Assembly (NCBI RefSeq): GCF_018140925.1
Contig: NZ_CP073315.1
Span: 4,154,001 to 4,218,000, forward strand
From: Psychrobacillus sp. INOP01
Lineage (GTDB): Bacteria > Bacillota > Bacilli > Bacillales_A > Planococcaceae
Length of the DNA stretch: 64,000 nucleotides
Direction of reading: 5' to 3'
Positions 36,810 through 45,503 of this stretch are shown here, in pieces (the stretch's first letter is position 1; every line of letters starts with the position of its first letter). A program made the translations under genes and the position numbers. Below the pieces are notes generated by a model that was not told the DNA's origin, made no database searches, and worked only from the letters and a program-made list of their open reading frames with translations.

Positions 36810-36937
36810 TCCACCTATGAGTTAGCGCTCGGATGGATTACTTAATCTACTTTGCCGACACCCTTGAAGGGAATCAGTCTATTTTACCGATTGGATGCTA
36901 CTAACATCCGGTCGGTATTTTATTGTATACCTGTATT
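36800..36937 (-). ncRNA. Predicted antisense antitoxin RNA
   Basis: The minus strand carries a near-perfect promoter, TTGATT (36972-36967), 17 bases, TATAAT (36949-36944), predicting a start near 36937. About 95 bases on, AGTAATCCATCC / GGTGGATTACT is followed by TTTTTT, ending the RNA near 36800. The roughly 138-nt RNA overlaps the toxin mRNA 3' region and the last codons, as RatA or SR4 do for txpA and bsrG. Confidence 0.65.
36886..36924 (+). terminator. Terminator of the toxin mRNA
   Basis: ACCGATTGGATG / CATCCGGTCGGT hairpin followed by ATTTTATT, lying inside the antisense RNA region. Confidence 0.65.
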
Positions 36938-37029
36938 TCCTTTATTATACCAACTATCCTGAAGGGAATCAATGGAGTAGTTGATCGCAACCATATCTCT
37001 TCTTCTTTTTTTATGACACATCTCATTGT

Positions 37030-37260
37030 TTAATCAAAATCAAAGTCCTCTTCTTGTTCTATTTTAATAATTACTCCTGTTTTCGCATGGACTTCCACTT
37101 CAAAAATCTGGTTGCCTGATGTCATGATGTATACTTCGTAAACAAGCATGCCATTTTCCATATCTAAGTCCACATGCACAATTTGTCCAGGGACTCTTTG
37201 TAAGGCTATATTCATTGCTTGTTCTAAAGTGATCCGCTGCCCATACACTGGATTTACCAC
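37030..37260 (-). CDS. PepSY domain protein
   Basis: 76 aa. ITLEQAMNIALQRVPGQIVHVDLDMENGMLVYEVYI with a following VHAKTGVI is one PepSY domain, usually a peptidase-inhibitor-like or sensor module. No signal peptide is evident, unlike most PepSY proteins, so its location is uncertain. GTG start 9 bases after GAAGGAGGG. Stands alone between the toxin locus and the trp leader. Confidence 0.8.
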   Translation of the reverse strand: MVNPVYGQRITLEQAMNIALQRVPGQIVHVDLDMENGMLVYEVYIMTSGNQIFEVEVHAKTGVIIKIEQEEDFDFD

Positions 37261-37439
37261 TATTGAAAACCCTCCTTCTCTTGTTATAACCTAAGTTATG
37301 CAAATAGGGTGTAAAATGATAAAAATATTTGACAATTGAAAGTATTCCTACTATCATAATAGTTAACTTTTATGTTCGGAATACAGGTAGAAGATGCTAA
37401 GAGTAGTGTCGCCTAAGAACAGATGAGCTGAGATTAGTT

Positions 37440-37707
37440 TAGTATAGCTGAGAAATTGTTTGAATAAGAATAGTAGCTTGGGCGGACAATTAAGAGAGTC
37501 AGTGGTAGGTGTGAACTGATTTGTTGCTGATGCGAATGGGCTTATGAGAGCTTCCTCGAGAACATTAAGTGTTTTAGAGGTAGACGTGTTTCCTACGTTA
37601 CAGGAGCTTAAGTGGGAGTGTTACACTCCAACTAGAGGTGGCAACGCGGTCAATACCGTCCTCTTCCAAGGGATTTTTCTGAAATCCCTTGGAAGAGGAC
37701 TTTTTTT
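37440..37707 (+). ncRNA. T-box leader of the trp operon
   Basis: The T-box sequence AGAGGTGGCAACGCGG (37635-37650) pairs as antiterminator. A long terminator follows (GTCCTCTTCCAAGGGATTT / AAATCCCTTGGAAGAGGAC, 37658-37700, then T7). Stem I shows AGTAG, CAGTGGTAGGTGTGAACTG and GAA-TGG, so the specifier is probably TGG (37537-37539), which pairs with tRNA-Trp. The 5' limit is approximate. Uncharged tRNA-Trp should turn on trpDCFBA. Confidence 0.88.
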
Positions 37708-37740
37708 ATTTAGCTAGAGACGAGCAGAGGAGAGATTGAG

Positions 37741-38772
37741 ATGAGAGGATTTACAGAGAAAGTTGAGAAGAGCGAGAATTTAGTGTATGAGGAAATGATT
37801 ATAGCTTCTAAATTAATGTTTGCGGAAGATACAGAAGTACAATATATTGTCGATTTTTTAAGAGCCCTTTCAAAAAAAGGAGAAACATCCATAGAGGTTG
37901 CAGCACTTGCAACAGTTATGAAGTCCTTTGCGATTAACTTAAACGAGCCAGATGGAGATTATATGGACAATTGTGGTACTGGTGGTGATGGCTTAAATAG
38001 CTTTAATATAAGCACAACGTCGGCATTTGTGTTAGCTGGTGCAGGAGCCACAATAGCAAAACACGGCAATAGAAAAATTTCAAGTAGCGCTGGCAGCTCC
38101 GATGTATTGGAGGCATTAGGAATCCATACAACAATTACCCCTGAAGCATCAATCGAATTACTGAAGCAAGAGGGACTAACCTTCCTCTACGCACCAAATG
38201 TGCATCCAAAATTAAAGAGAATTGGAATTGCCCGAAAAATGATAGGAAAGCCGACAATTTTCAACTTGGTTGGACCGTTAACTAATCCTATTAAATTACA
38301 AACACAATATACGGGGATTAATCGATTAGACTTCACGATGGAATACGCAGAGGTATTAAGGATTATAGGGAGAAAAAGGGCCATTGTTGTTTGTGGTGCT
38401 GGTGGGATGGATGAGGCATCTCTTGCAGGTGTAAATCAATTGGTATTAGTAGATAACGGAGATTTAATACCCTTTAAGCTAACGCCAAATGACGTTGGTT
38501 TAGCTTCTGCTCCTATTTCTGCAATAAGTGGAGGAGATGGTCACACGAATGCCAAAATACTACGCAACGTTTTAGAAGGAGAAGCAAGTCCTTATTTAGA
38601 TACGGTCCTCTTTAATAGTGGAATCGGATTATTTGCGTCTGGTATCGTTAGCTCCATTCAAGAAGGAGTTAAGATGGCAGCAGAATCTATCCATTCAAGA
38701 AAAGCATTAGAAAAACTAGAGGCCGTAATTGCTTTCAGTAAACAATCTGTACGGCATGAGGTGGCATTATGA
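37741..38772 (+). CDS. trpD: Anthranilate phosphoribosyltransferase
   Basis: 343 aa. PRPP-binding loop DNCGTGGDGLNSFNIST and KHGNRKISSSAGSSDVLEALG, then the NLVGPLTNP signature. Adds phosphoribosyl to anthranilate. AGGAGAG precedes the ATG. First gene of the operon right after the T-box: trpE and trpG, normally before it, are not present. Overlaps trpC by 4 bases (ATGA). Confidence 0.96.
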   Translation: MRGFTEKVEKSENLVYEEMIIASKLMFAEDTEVQYIVDFLRALSKKGETSIEVAALATVMKSFAINLNEPDGDYMDNCGTGGDGLNSFNISTTSAFVLAGAGATIAKHGNRKISSSAGSSDVLEALGIHTTITPEASIELLKQEGLTFLYAPNVHPKLKRIGIARKMIGKPTIFNLVGPLTNPIKLQTQYTGINRLDFTMEYAEVLRIIGRKRAIVVCGAGGMDEASLAGVNQLVLVDNGDLIPFKLTPNDVGLASAPISAISGGDGHTNAKILRNVLEGEASPYLDTVLFNSGIGLFASGIVSSIQEGVKMAAESIHSRKALEKLEAVIAFSKQSVRHEVAL

Positions 38773-39560
38773 CAACCATCCTAAATAAGATATTGGATGC
38801 TAAAAAAGGTCAAATTCAAGAGTTATTAAAGCATTCCATTCCAGAACAAACTGTTTCATCTGTTAGACCTTCTTTATTTGATTCACTTTATCAATCTGAA
38901 TGCTTGCAAATAATTTCTGAGATTAAACGAGCGTCGCCTTCAAAAGGAGTGATTGCTGAAGGAGTTAATCCTGCAAAGCAAGCGTCTCAATACGCAGAAG
39001 CTGGTGCTGCATGTATTTCTGTATTAACAGATACACCTTTTTTCCAAGGAACATTTGATGATTTAGCTATCGTTGCTCGCACTGTGTCTATCCCAATACT
39101 TTGTAAAGACTTTATCATTCATCCAATTCAAATAGATTATGCTAGGCATGCAGGCGCATCAGTTGTGTTACTGATCGTTGCGGCACTAGAACAAGAAAAA
39201 CTTTCATCTTTATATAAATATGCGGTAAGTAAAGGTCTGGAAGTCTTAGTGGAAGTTCATGATTCGGTGGAGTTAGAGCGTGCTTTACAACTGGATGCTA
39301 AACTAATCGGAGTTAATAACCGCGATCTTCGAACATTTCAAGTAGATTTGTCTAGAACTGCAGAAATCGCAGCTATCTTTCCATTTGGAGAAGAACGTAT
39401 GCTCATAAGTGAAAGTGGTATTTGGGATTCCGCTGATGCTAAAAAAGTAGCTAGCTATGGTGCCGGTGCAGTACTTGTAGGAGAATCGCTGATGCGTAGT
39501 GGAGATGTTGAAAATGCTCTTCGAAGCTTACAGGTAAAACGGGAGGTAATTATCTCATGA
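38769..39560 (+). CDS. trpC: Indole-3-glycerol phosphate synthase
   Basis: 263 aa TIM barrel. EIKRASPSKG, CKDFIIHPIQI and LIGVNNRDLRTF carry the catalytic Lys/Glu residues. Closes the indole ring in tryptophan synthesis. Overlaps trpD and trpF by 4 bases each, so it is translationally coupled. Confidence 0.96.
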   Translation: MTTILNKILDAKKGQIQELLKHSIPEQTVSSVRPSLFDSLYQSECLQIISEIKRASPSKGVIAEGVNPAKQASQYAEAGAACISVLTDTPFFQGTFDDLAIVARTVSIPILCKDFIIHPIQIDYARHAGASVVLLIVAALEQEKLSSLYKYAVSKGLEVLVEVHDSVELERALQLDAKLIGVNNRDLRTFQVDLSRTAEIAAIFPFGEERMLISESGIWDSADAKKVASYGAGAVLVGESLMRSGDVENALRSLQVKREVIIS

Positions 39561-40174
39561 CGAAGGTGAAAATTTGTGGGCTAATGGAGAAAGAACATGT
39601 GGAAATAGCCGTTCGCGCTGGTGCAGATGCAATTGGTTTTGTCTTTGCTCCGAGTAAGAGAAAAGTATCAATTGCGAAAGCGCACGAGCTAGCTAAAGTC
39701 GTGCCTTCTGGGGTTTTGAAAATAGGAGTTTTTGTTAATCCATCAAAAGAGGAATTATTAACCGCAATCCAAGAGGTTCCGTTAGATTATATACAATATC
39801 ATGGTCAGGAAACTCCAGAGTTTGTACAAACAAACGATCTTCCATCTATTAAAGCATTATCGGTTCACAATGAAGAGAACGTTCTTCAGGCGAAAAAATA
39901 CGAGACGGATTTTTATTTGTTTGATGCACCAGGAACGGATTATCAAGGCGGTAGTGGTGAAGTATTTGACTGGAAATTGATGGAGGTTAACAATATTCCA
40001 ACTGAAAAAATTATTCTAGCAGGTGGGTTGAACCCAAACAATGTAAAAGATGCTATTAAGAGAGTAAATCCTTTTATGGTTGATGTGTCTAGTGGAGTAG
40101 AGCGTAATGGAAGTAAAGATAAAGATCTGATTCAATCATTTATACGAGCTGTAAAAGATGGGGGTGTGGAATAA
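39557..40174 (+). CDS. trpF: Phosphoribosylanthranilate isomerase
   Basis: 205 aa TIM barrel. [14 protein letters not shown] contains the catalytic Cys (Cys7), [12 protein letters not shown] and [13 protein letters not shown] complete the signature, with the catalytic Asp in [11 protein letters not shown]. Stand-alone, not fused to trpC. Shares one base with trpB (TAATG). Confidence 0.96.
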   Translation: MTKVKICGLMEKEHVEIAVRAGADAIGFVFAPSKRKVSIAKAHELAKVVPSGVLKIGVFVNPSKEELLTAIQEVPLDYIQYHGQETPEFVQTNDLPSIKALSVHNEENVLQAKKYETDFYLFDAPGTDYQGGSGEVFDWKLMEVNNIPTEKIILAGGLNPNNVKDAIKRVNPFMVDVSSGVERNGSKDKDLIQSFIRAVKDGGVE

Positions 40175-41379
40175 TGGTTAAAACAACAGAGCAACAAAGA
40201 GTTGGTAGGTATGGTAGATTTGGTGGCCAGTATGTTCCAGAAACGTTAATGACTGCTTTATTAGAGCTTGAAAATGCCTATGAGGATGCTATTTGTGATA
40301 CAACTTTTTTAGATGAAGTAGATTACTATTTAAAAGATTATGTTGGTCGTGAAACACCATTATATTTTGCGGAAAGACTAACAAAAGAACTTGGAGGAGC
40401 ACAAATTTACTTAAAAAGAGAGGACTTAAACCACACAGGTGCACACAAGATTAATAATACAATTGGTCAGGCATTGCTCGCAAAACGTATGGGGAAAAAG
40501 AAAATCGTAGCGGAAACAGGGGCTGGACAGCATGGTGTAGCAACCGCAACTGTTTGTGCACTCTTTGACTTAGAGTGTGTTGTTTTCATGGGAAAAGAGG
40601 ATGTGCGTAGACAGGAACTAAACGTATTTCGTATGGAATTACTTGGTGCAAAAGTTGTTTCCGTGGATCAGGGATCAGGCACACTTAAAGATGCAGTAAA
40701 TGAGGCACTTAGATATTGGGTTTCAAATGTAGAAGATACCCACTATATATTAGGCTCTGCGCTTGGTCCACATCCTTTCCCTAAAATTGTTCGTGATTTC
40801 CAACGGGTAATTGGAGTTGAAACAAGGCGGCAAATCGTAGAAAAGGTTGGGAAATTACCAGATGCTGTAGTCGCTTGTGTTGGTGGTGGTAGCAATGCAA
40901 TCGGTATGTTCCATCCATTTGTGGAGGACAATGATGTTGCTTTGTACGGCGTAGAGGCAGGTGGAAGTGGAATTTCTACTGGACTTCACGCAGCAGCAGC
41001 TGCCGAGGCTAATGAAGGCGTATTACACGGAGCTTATATGTACATTTTGCAGGATGATAATGGTTTTATAAAGGAAGCACATTCAATTTCAGCTGGTCTT
41101 GATTACCCTGGAGTAGGTCCAGAGCATTCCTACTTACATGATATTGGTCGTGTGAAATATACTTCTGTAACAGACTCTGAAGCCTTAGAGGGTTTACAGC
41201 TATTATCGAAAAAAGAAGGCATAATACCGGCTCTTGAAAGTGCCCACGCTATTCATTTTGCTTCAGAGCTGGCAAAAGAAATGTCCCAGGATGAGATTTT
41301 AGTTATTTGTTTATCTGGCCGAGGGGATAAAGATGTCCAAACCGTTCGAGATGCGTTAGGGGTGAATGACAATGGCTAA
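40174..41379 (+). CDS. trpB: Tryptophan synthase beta chain
   Basis: 401 aa, PLP enzyme. The lysine that binds PLP lies in [11 protein letters not shown], the glycine loop is [12 protein letters not shown], and [16 protein letters not shown] opens the protein. This is the TrpB1 type that pairs with TrpA. Overlaps the 5' part of trpA. Confidence 0.97.
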   Translation: MVKTTEQQRVGRYGRFGGQYVPETLMTALLELENAYEDAICDTTFLDEVDYYLKDYVGRETPLYFAERLTKELGGAQIYLKREDLNHTGAHKINNTIGQALLAKRMGKKKIVAETGAGQHGVATATVCALFDLECVVFMGKEDVRRQELNVFRMELLGAKVVSVDQGSGTLKDAVNEALRYWVSNVEDTHYILGSALGPHPFPKIVRDFQRVIGVETRRQIVEKVGKLPDAVVACVGGGSNAIGMFHPFVEDNDVALYGVEAGGSGISTGLHAAAAAEANEGVLHGAYMYILQDDNGFIKEAHSISAGLDYPGVGPEHSYLHDIGRVKYTSVTDSEALEGLQLLSKKEGIIPALESAHAIHFASELAKEMSQDEILVICLSGRGDKDVQTVRDALGVNDNG

Positions 41380-42160
41380 AGCAAAACTATTAAATGCTAT
41401 ACAATCAGTAAATTCTCAAGGTGATAAAGCATTTGTTGCATATATAATGGCTGGTGATGATGGCCTAGAGACATTAAAGTCTAAAATATTATTTCTTCAA
41501 GCAGCAGGAGTTACCGCGATTGAACTAGGTATACCATTTTCTGATCCTGTTGCAGATGGGCCAACCATTCAGCAAGCAGGTGAAAGAGCGCTTGCAAATG
41601 GCACAACCCTGCGTTTAATCATGCAGGAAATCGAGACTTTTTATAAAGAGGTAAGTGTACCACTTGTTCTAATGACGTATTATAATCCATTGTTAAGTTA
41701 TGGACTGGAACAGTTTGCACAAGCATGTGATAAATTAGGAATAGCGGGATTAATCGTCCCAGACTTACCGGTGGAAGAAACGGTAGAACTCCACAAAGTA
41801 CTTGCAGATACAGATGTTGCATTGGTTCCACTTGTTTCTTTAACAAGCCCGCCAGAACGTATTGCTAAGATTACGTCTTCTGGTGAAGGTTTTATCTATG
41901 CAGTTACAGTTAATGGAATCACAGGAGTTAGGGATGGATTTGGCAAACAATTGGAGCAGCATTTTACTAACTTGTTAGAGCAAAGCAATATACCAGTACT
42001 AGCAGGTTTTGGAATATCTACACCGGAACAAGTTAAAAGCATGGGGGCATTAGCTGATGGCGTGATCGTAGGAAGTGCTATAGTAGATGCTTTCCACCAA
42101 AATGAGTTGGAGAAAATTACTGCGTTAATACAAGCTGCAAAAATGAAAGTGGTAAATTAA
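41372..42160 (+). CDS. trpA: Tryptophan synthase alpha chain
   Basis: 262 aa TIM barrel. Catalytic Glu in [19 protein letters not shown] and Asp in [11 protein letters not shown]. Start at ATG 41372, 7 bases after AGGGGTG; the ATG at 41366 is too near that site. Last gene of the operon, followed by a terminator at 42168. Confidence 0.96.
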   Translation: MAKAKLLNAIQSVNSQGDKAFVAYIMAGDDGLETLKSKILFLQAAGVTAIELGIPFSDPVADGPTIQQAGERALANGTTLRLIMQEIETFYKEVSVPLVLMTYYNPLLSYGLEQFAQACDKLGIAGLIVPDLPVEETVELHKVLADTDVALVPLVSLTSPPERIAKITSSGEGFIYAVTVNGITGVRDGFGKQLEQHFTNLLEQSNIPVLAGFGISTPEQVKSMGALADGVIVGSAIVDAFHQNELEKITALIQAAKMKVVN

Positions 42161-42167
42161 ATTCTAA

Positions 42168-42209
42168 GGAGCAGCACATGTCTTGAACTATAGACGAGTT
42201 GCTCTTTTT
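42168..42209 (+). terminator. Terminator of the trp operon
   Basis: GGAGCA ... GTCT / AGAC ... TGCTC interrupted stem followed by TTTTTA. Confidence 0.6.
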
Positions 42210-42354
42210 ATTGAAGATAGAGTAGCCTTTATAGCTAATTCATCAAACAATGGTGGTTAAGTGAATGAAGAACAGCTAACATAGATTCCATTCTAGTGGA
42301 CTATTTGCGGGTTGGATTTGCCATACCTAATAAAATATAACAAAGCCTAAAACT

Positions 42355-42394
42355 AAACCCCATCCGAGAGTATATAACTCAAAGAATGGGGTTT
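42355..42394 (-). terminator. Terminator of lmrB
   Basis: AAACCCCAT / ATGGGGTTT hairpin 14 bases after the lmrB stop. Confidence 0.7.
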
Positions 42395-42407
42395 GTCATT
42401 TAGCTAT

Positions 42408-43829
42408 TTATGCCTTTTTAATAAATACGGACATGATCAATCCTATGATTGCTAGAACTAAGCCAAATATAAAGGCATCTTGAACACCAGCAGTTAATGA
42501 CGCACTTACTGTATCTGGATTCATTGAGTCTGTCGCATTCTTTAAATAATCGTTTTGAGACGTTGACATAATTGTAATTGCAACGGCCGTTCCAATTGCA
42601 CCGGAAACTTGTTGTAATGTATTCATCAAGGCAGTTCCATCCGGATATAGATTTCTTGGAAGCTGGTTAAGTCCATTCGTCTGAGCTGGCATCATAACCA
42701 TTGATACTCCAATAAATAGAACGGAGTGCATAATAATAACCATAGTTATAGAAGTGTCCACAGTGATATTGGAAAGCATCCATAGCATGATAATCATGAT
42801 GATAAATCCAGGAGAAACAAGTCCTCTTGGTCCATATTTGTCAAATATACGACCAGTTAAAGGAGACATAAAGCCATTGAGTACTCCACCTGGTAAGAGC
42901 ACAAGTCCTGCTGTAAATGCTGCTAAAGCAAGTCCTGTTTGCAAGTATAATGGCAATAGAATCATTGACGACATGATTATCATAAAGGTGATAAATACAC
43001 TTAATAATCCTAACGTAAACATTGGGAATTTTAGGACACTTAAGTCAATCATTGGTGTCTCCATTTTAAATTGTCTTACTGAGAATAAAGCTAGGGCTAA
43101 AAGACCGACAATGATTGTAGCAATAACTATAAAACTACCCCAGCCCTTTTCTCCTGCACTACTAAAGCCATAAACAATTCCGCCAAAACCGATAGTTGAT
43201 AAAATAATTGATAGTATATCTATTTTTGGTTTCGTTACAGTCGTTACATTTTGCACGAATTTTATCCCAAACAACAAAGCGATTAGAAGGAACGGTAAAC
43301 AAATCCAAAAAATCCAATGCCAAGTAAGCTGCTCAAGAACCAAACCTGAAATGGTTGGACCAATCGCTGGTGCAAACATGATTACCAATCCCATAATTCC
43401 CATTGTTGCTCCTCTTTTATGAACCGGGAAAATGAGTAAAATAGTATTGAACATTAGAGGTAATAATAATCCTGTTCCTATTGCTTGTATAACTCGTGAA
43501 AGTAGTAATATTGTAAAACTCGGTGCAAGTGCTGCAATGAGTGTTCCTACAATAGAAAATAGTAAAGAAGCGATAAATAATTGTCGTGTAGTGAACCACT
43601 GCATGATGAACCCTGAGACTGGTACTAGTATCCCTAGTGTTAATAGGTATCCAGTTGTTAGCCATTGAACTGATGGTGGACTAATACCAAATATTCCTAT
43701 TAAATCTCCAAGTGCCATATTCAATGCGGTCTCACTAAATAATCCGACAAACCCAGCAATTAAAAAGGAGATTAAGATAGGGGTTGTTTTAAATACTTGT
43801 TTTTCTTGCTGTGTTGCTTTTTCGATCAT
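42408..43829 (-). CDS. lmrB: DHA2-family drug efflux MFS transporter, LmrB-like
   Basis: 473 aa, 14 membrane segments. Motif C-like GLVIMFAPAIGPTISGLVLEQ, WLTTGYLLTLGILVPVSGFI and IDILSIILSTIGFGGIVYGF match B. subtilis LmrB (lincomycin, puromycin export) closely. Start at ATG 43829, 8 bases after GGAGGA. Follows a TetR gene on the same strand, as in lmrAB, so co-regulated by it. Confidence 0.82.
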   Translation of the reverse strand: MIEKATQQEKQVFKTTPILISFLIAGFVGLFSETALNMALGDLIGIFGISPPSVQWLTTGYLLTLGILVPVSGFIMQWFTTRQLFIASLLFSIVGTLIAALAPSFTILLLSRVIQAIGTGLLLPLMFNTILLIFPVHKRGATMGIMGLVIMFAPAIGPTISGLVLEQLTWHWIFWICLPFLLIALLFGIKFVQNVTTVTKPKIDILSIILSTIGFGGIVYGFSSAGEKGWGSFIVIATIIVGLLALALFSVRQFKMETPMIDLSVLKFPMFTLGLLSVFITFMIIMSSMILLPLYLQTGLALAAFTAGLVLLPGGVLNGFMSPLTGRIFDKYGPRGLVSPGFIIMIIMLWMLSNITVDTSITMVIIMHSVLFIGVSMVMMPAQTNGLNQLPRNLYPDGTALMNTLQQVSGAIGTAVAITIMSTSQNDYLKNATDSMNPDTVSASLTAGVQDAFIFGLVLAIIGLIMSVFIKKA

Positions 43830-43890
43830 GAACAAATTCCTCCAATAAATAACTATATAGACCTTACAGATAATACATTTTCTGATAAAT

Positions 43891-44463
43891 TTAAATTTCT
43901 TTCCTCAATAATAATGTTATTTGCATTTTAGCAACTTCAAGCGGTCTAATACTTTTATTTGTTAAAGATAATAGAATAGCACCTTCTATCATTAAATTTA
44001 CAGTAATACCCAGGTCCGTTGCTTGTTTTTTGTCATATCCGGATTGAAGTAATTTCATCCTATAAATAGCCTGCCATTCTTCAAAAGCTAGTTGGCAAGC
44101 CATTCGGATAGGCTCACTTGTGGAATGTGTTTCTCCCGCGATTGTACCAATAGGGAAGCCTATGTTATCACTTTTTATAATGATTTCGGATAAATGTTCC
44201 AGATGTGTTTGAAATGCTTGGATAGGATCTTGAATTTTATCAAACAACTGTTGGATTTCGTTTATTACAATATCTTTTGTATGATTAATTGCTGCAATTG
44301 CTAACTGCTCCTTACCTTTTGGAAAGTAATGATAAAGAGAGCCTTTTGGAATTCCACTTTCCTCTATAATGTCTTTAAGTCCAACACCATAGTAGCCTCT
44401 TAACCGAAAAAGTCGGGATGCAGTTTCGATTAGAACATCTTTAGAATTATTTTTTGTGGACAC
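43891..44463 (-). CDS. lmrA: TetR family repressor, LmrA-like
   Basis: 190 aa. Helix-turn-helix with RLFRLRGYYGVGLKDIIEESGIPKGSLYHYFPKGKEQLA, nearly the LmrA/YxaF sequence. GTG start 8 bases after GAGGTG. The sequence 44483-44500 just upstream fits the published LmrA/YxaF operator, so autoregulation of the lmrAB operon is expected, with antibiotics such as lincomycin or flavonoids as inducers (family knowledge). Confidence 0.85.
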   Translation of the reverse strand: MSTKNNSKDVLIETASRLFRLRGYYGVGLKDIIEESGIPKGSLYHYFPKGKEQLAIAAINHTKDIVINEIQQLFDKIQDPIQAFQTHLEHLSEIIIKSDNIGFPIGTIAGETHSTSEPIRMACQLAFEEWQAIYRMKLLQSGYDKKQATDLGITVNLMIEGAILLSLTNKSIRPLEVAKMQITLLLRKEI

Positions 44464-44482
44464 TTTTAAATCACCTCATAAA

Positions 44483-44500
44483 TTATACCAACCGGTCTAT
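44483..44500 (-). promoter_or_regulatory. LmrA/YxaF-type operator overlapping the lmrAB -10
   Basis: Minus strand ATAGACCGGTTGGTATAA, a good fit to the LmrA/YxaF box ATAGACCxGTxxxTATxx. It overlaps TATAAT, so a bound repressor would block RNA polymerase. Confidence 0.75.
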
Positions 44501-44697
44501 TAAACTAATATAAAGAAGTGAACATGCTTTGTCAAAAATTATTGGCTCTTTTAAAGGGAAAAGTTAATTTATCGTAAAATGTATTGTGGCACCTAGCATA
44601 CATCTGATTAAATCAGTTTCACTAAAACTGGATATTTATGTTAAAATAAGTGTGGACTGTAGGTAAAGTAAATGTTGATAAGAAAGAATAGACTGAG

Positions 44698-44835
44698 TTG
44701 CAGAGTATAGCTAATCTATTGGTTGCTACAAGAATTGTTGTTTGTATATTGCTATTTTTCTTAGCTAATTTTACTGTGTGTGCCATCATACTATGGGTTT
44801 TATTCGCTAGGGCACTTACAAAAAAGAAGAAATAA
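44698..44835 (+). pseudogene. Short membrane ORF, likely remnant of a CDP-alcohol phosphatidyltransferase
   Basis: 45 codons: SIANLLVATRIVVCILLFFL, then FTVCAIILWVLFARALTKKKK and stop. The start of CDP-alcohol phosphatidyltransferases often reads xxxNLLTxxRIxxxxxLF, but the catalytic DG-x2-AR motif never appears. No good ribosome-binding site (TTG start). Most likely a truncated gene; a real tiny membrane protein is possible. Confidence 0.3.
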
Positions 44836-44839
44836 AAGT

Positions 44840-44906
44840 CTTACTTAAGTGATTGTTCAATAAGAACAGTCGCTTTTTCTTTAACGCAGCAGTTTATCTG
44901 AATAAG
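44840..44906. repeat. TAACGGGTGC-type repeat, copy 1 (short, decayed 5' end)
   Basis: 3' box TTTAACGCAGCAGTTTATCTGAATAAG, preceded by a terminator-like core AAGTGATTGTTC / GAACAGTCGCTT plus T5 (44847-44882). The 5' box is not clear. Confidence 0.65.
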
Positions 44907-44967
44907 AAAAAATATATATAATGTGTCGATGTAGAACTAAAATATACAAAAATCAGGAGGTAATTAT

Positions 44968-45375
44968 ATGGCGAAATTTATCAATTATACAACAAAACCC
45001 CCTAATAACTTTGAACAATTACTAACCTTATATGAATCTTTAGGATGGAATTCACTTGAATTAACGAGTAATGATTTGGAACGAATGTGCAATCAAAGTT
45101 GGTTCGCCATTTACGCATTTGATGAAAAACAATTAGTGGGTATGGGACGTGTTATTTCAGATGGTGTAATTACTGGAGTAGTTTGTGGATTATGTGTTCT
45201 ACCAAGCTATCAGTCCGAAGGAATAGGCAAAGAAATGGTGAATCGAATTATTCAACATTGCGAGCAAAATCGGGTAATTCCTCAACTAATGTGTGTCGAA
45301 AGTTTGGAACCATATTATGAAACCTTTGGGTTCAAGAAATTTACCATTGGCATGTCAAAAAATATAAGTAGATAG
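44968..45375 (+). CDS. GNAT family N-acetyltransferase (small)
   Basis: 135 aa. Acetyl-CoA loop LCVLPSYQSEGIGKEMVNRI, a C-terminal YYETFGFKKF turn, and FAIYAFDEKQLVGMGRVISD before it. Compact single-domain GNAT; the substrate cannot be inferred. AGGAGG precedes the ATG. First coding gene of the repeat-studded region: a repeat ends 62 bases before it and another begins 16 bases after its stop. Confidence 0.85.
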   Translation: MAKFINYTTKPPNNFEQLLTLYESLGWNSLELTSNDLERMCNQSWFAIYAFDEKQLVGMGRVISDGVITGVVCGLCVLPSYQSEGIGKEMVNRIIQHCEQNRVIPQLMCVESLEPYYETFGFKKFTIGMSKNISR

Positions 45376-45390
45376 ATATAATTTGATGTT

Positions 45391-45469
45391 TAACTAACAG
45401 GTGCTTTACTTCAAGAAGTAGTAAAGCCTTTTTCTTATTGAACTATTGCACCAGGTTAGTTGAAGAAGG
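45391..45469. repeat. TAACGGGTGC-type repeat, copy 2 (short form)
   Basis: 5' box TAACTAACAGGTGCTTTAC, core AAGAAGTAGTAAAGCCTTTTTCTT, then TTGAACTATTGCACCAGGTTAGTTGAAG as 3' box. Starts 16 bases after the GNAT stop and ends 35 bases before the hydrolase start. Confidence 0.85.
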
Positions 45470-45503
45470 AATAAATCAGGATTCATTAAAAAGGAGGGAT
45501 TTT

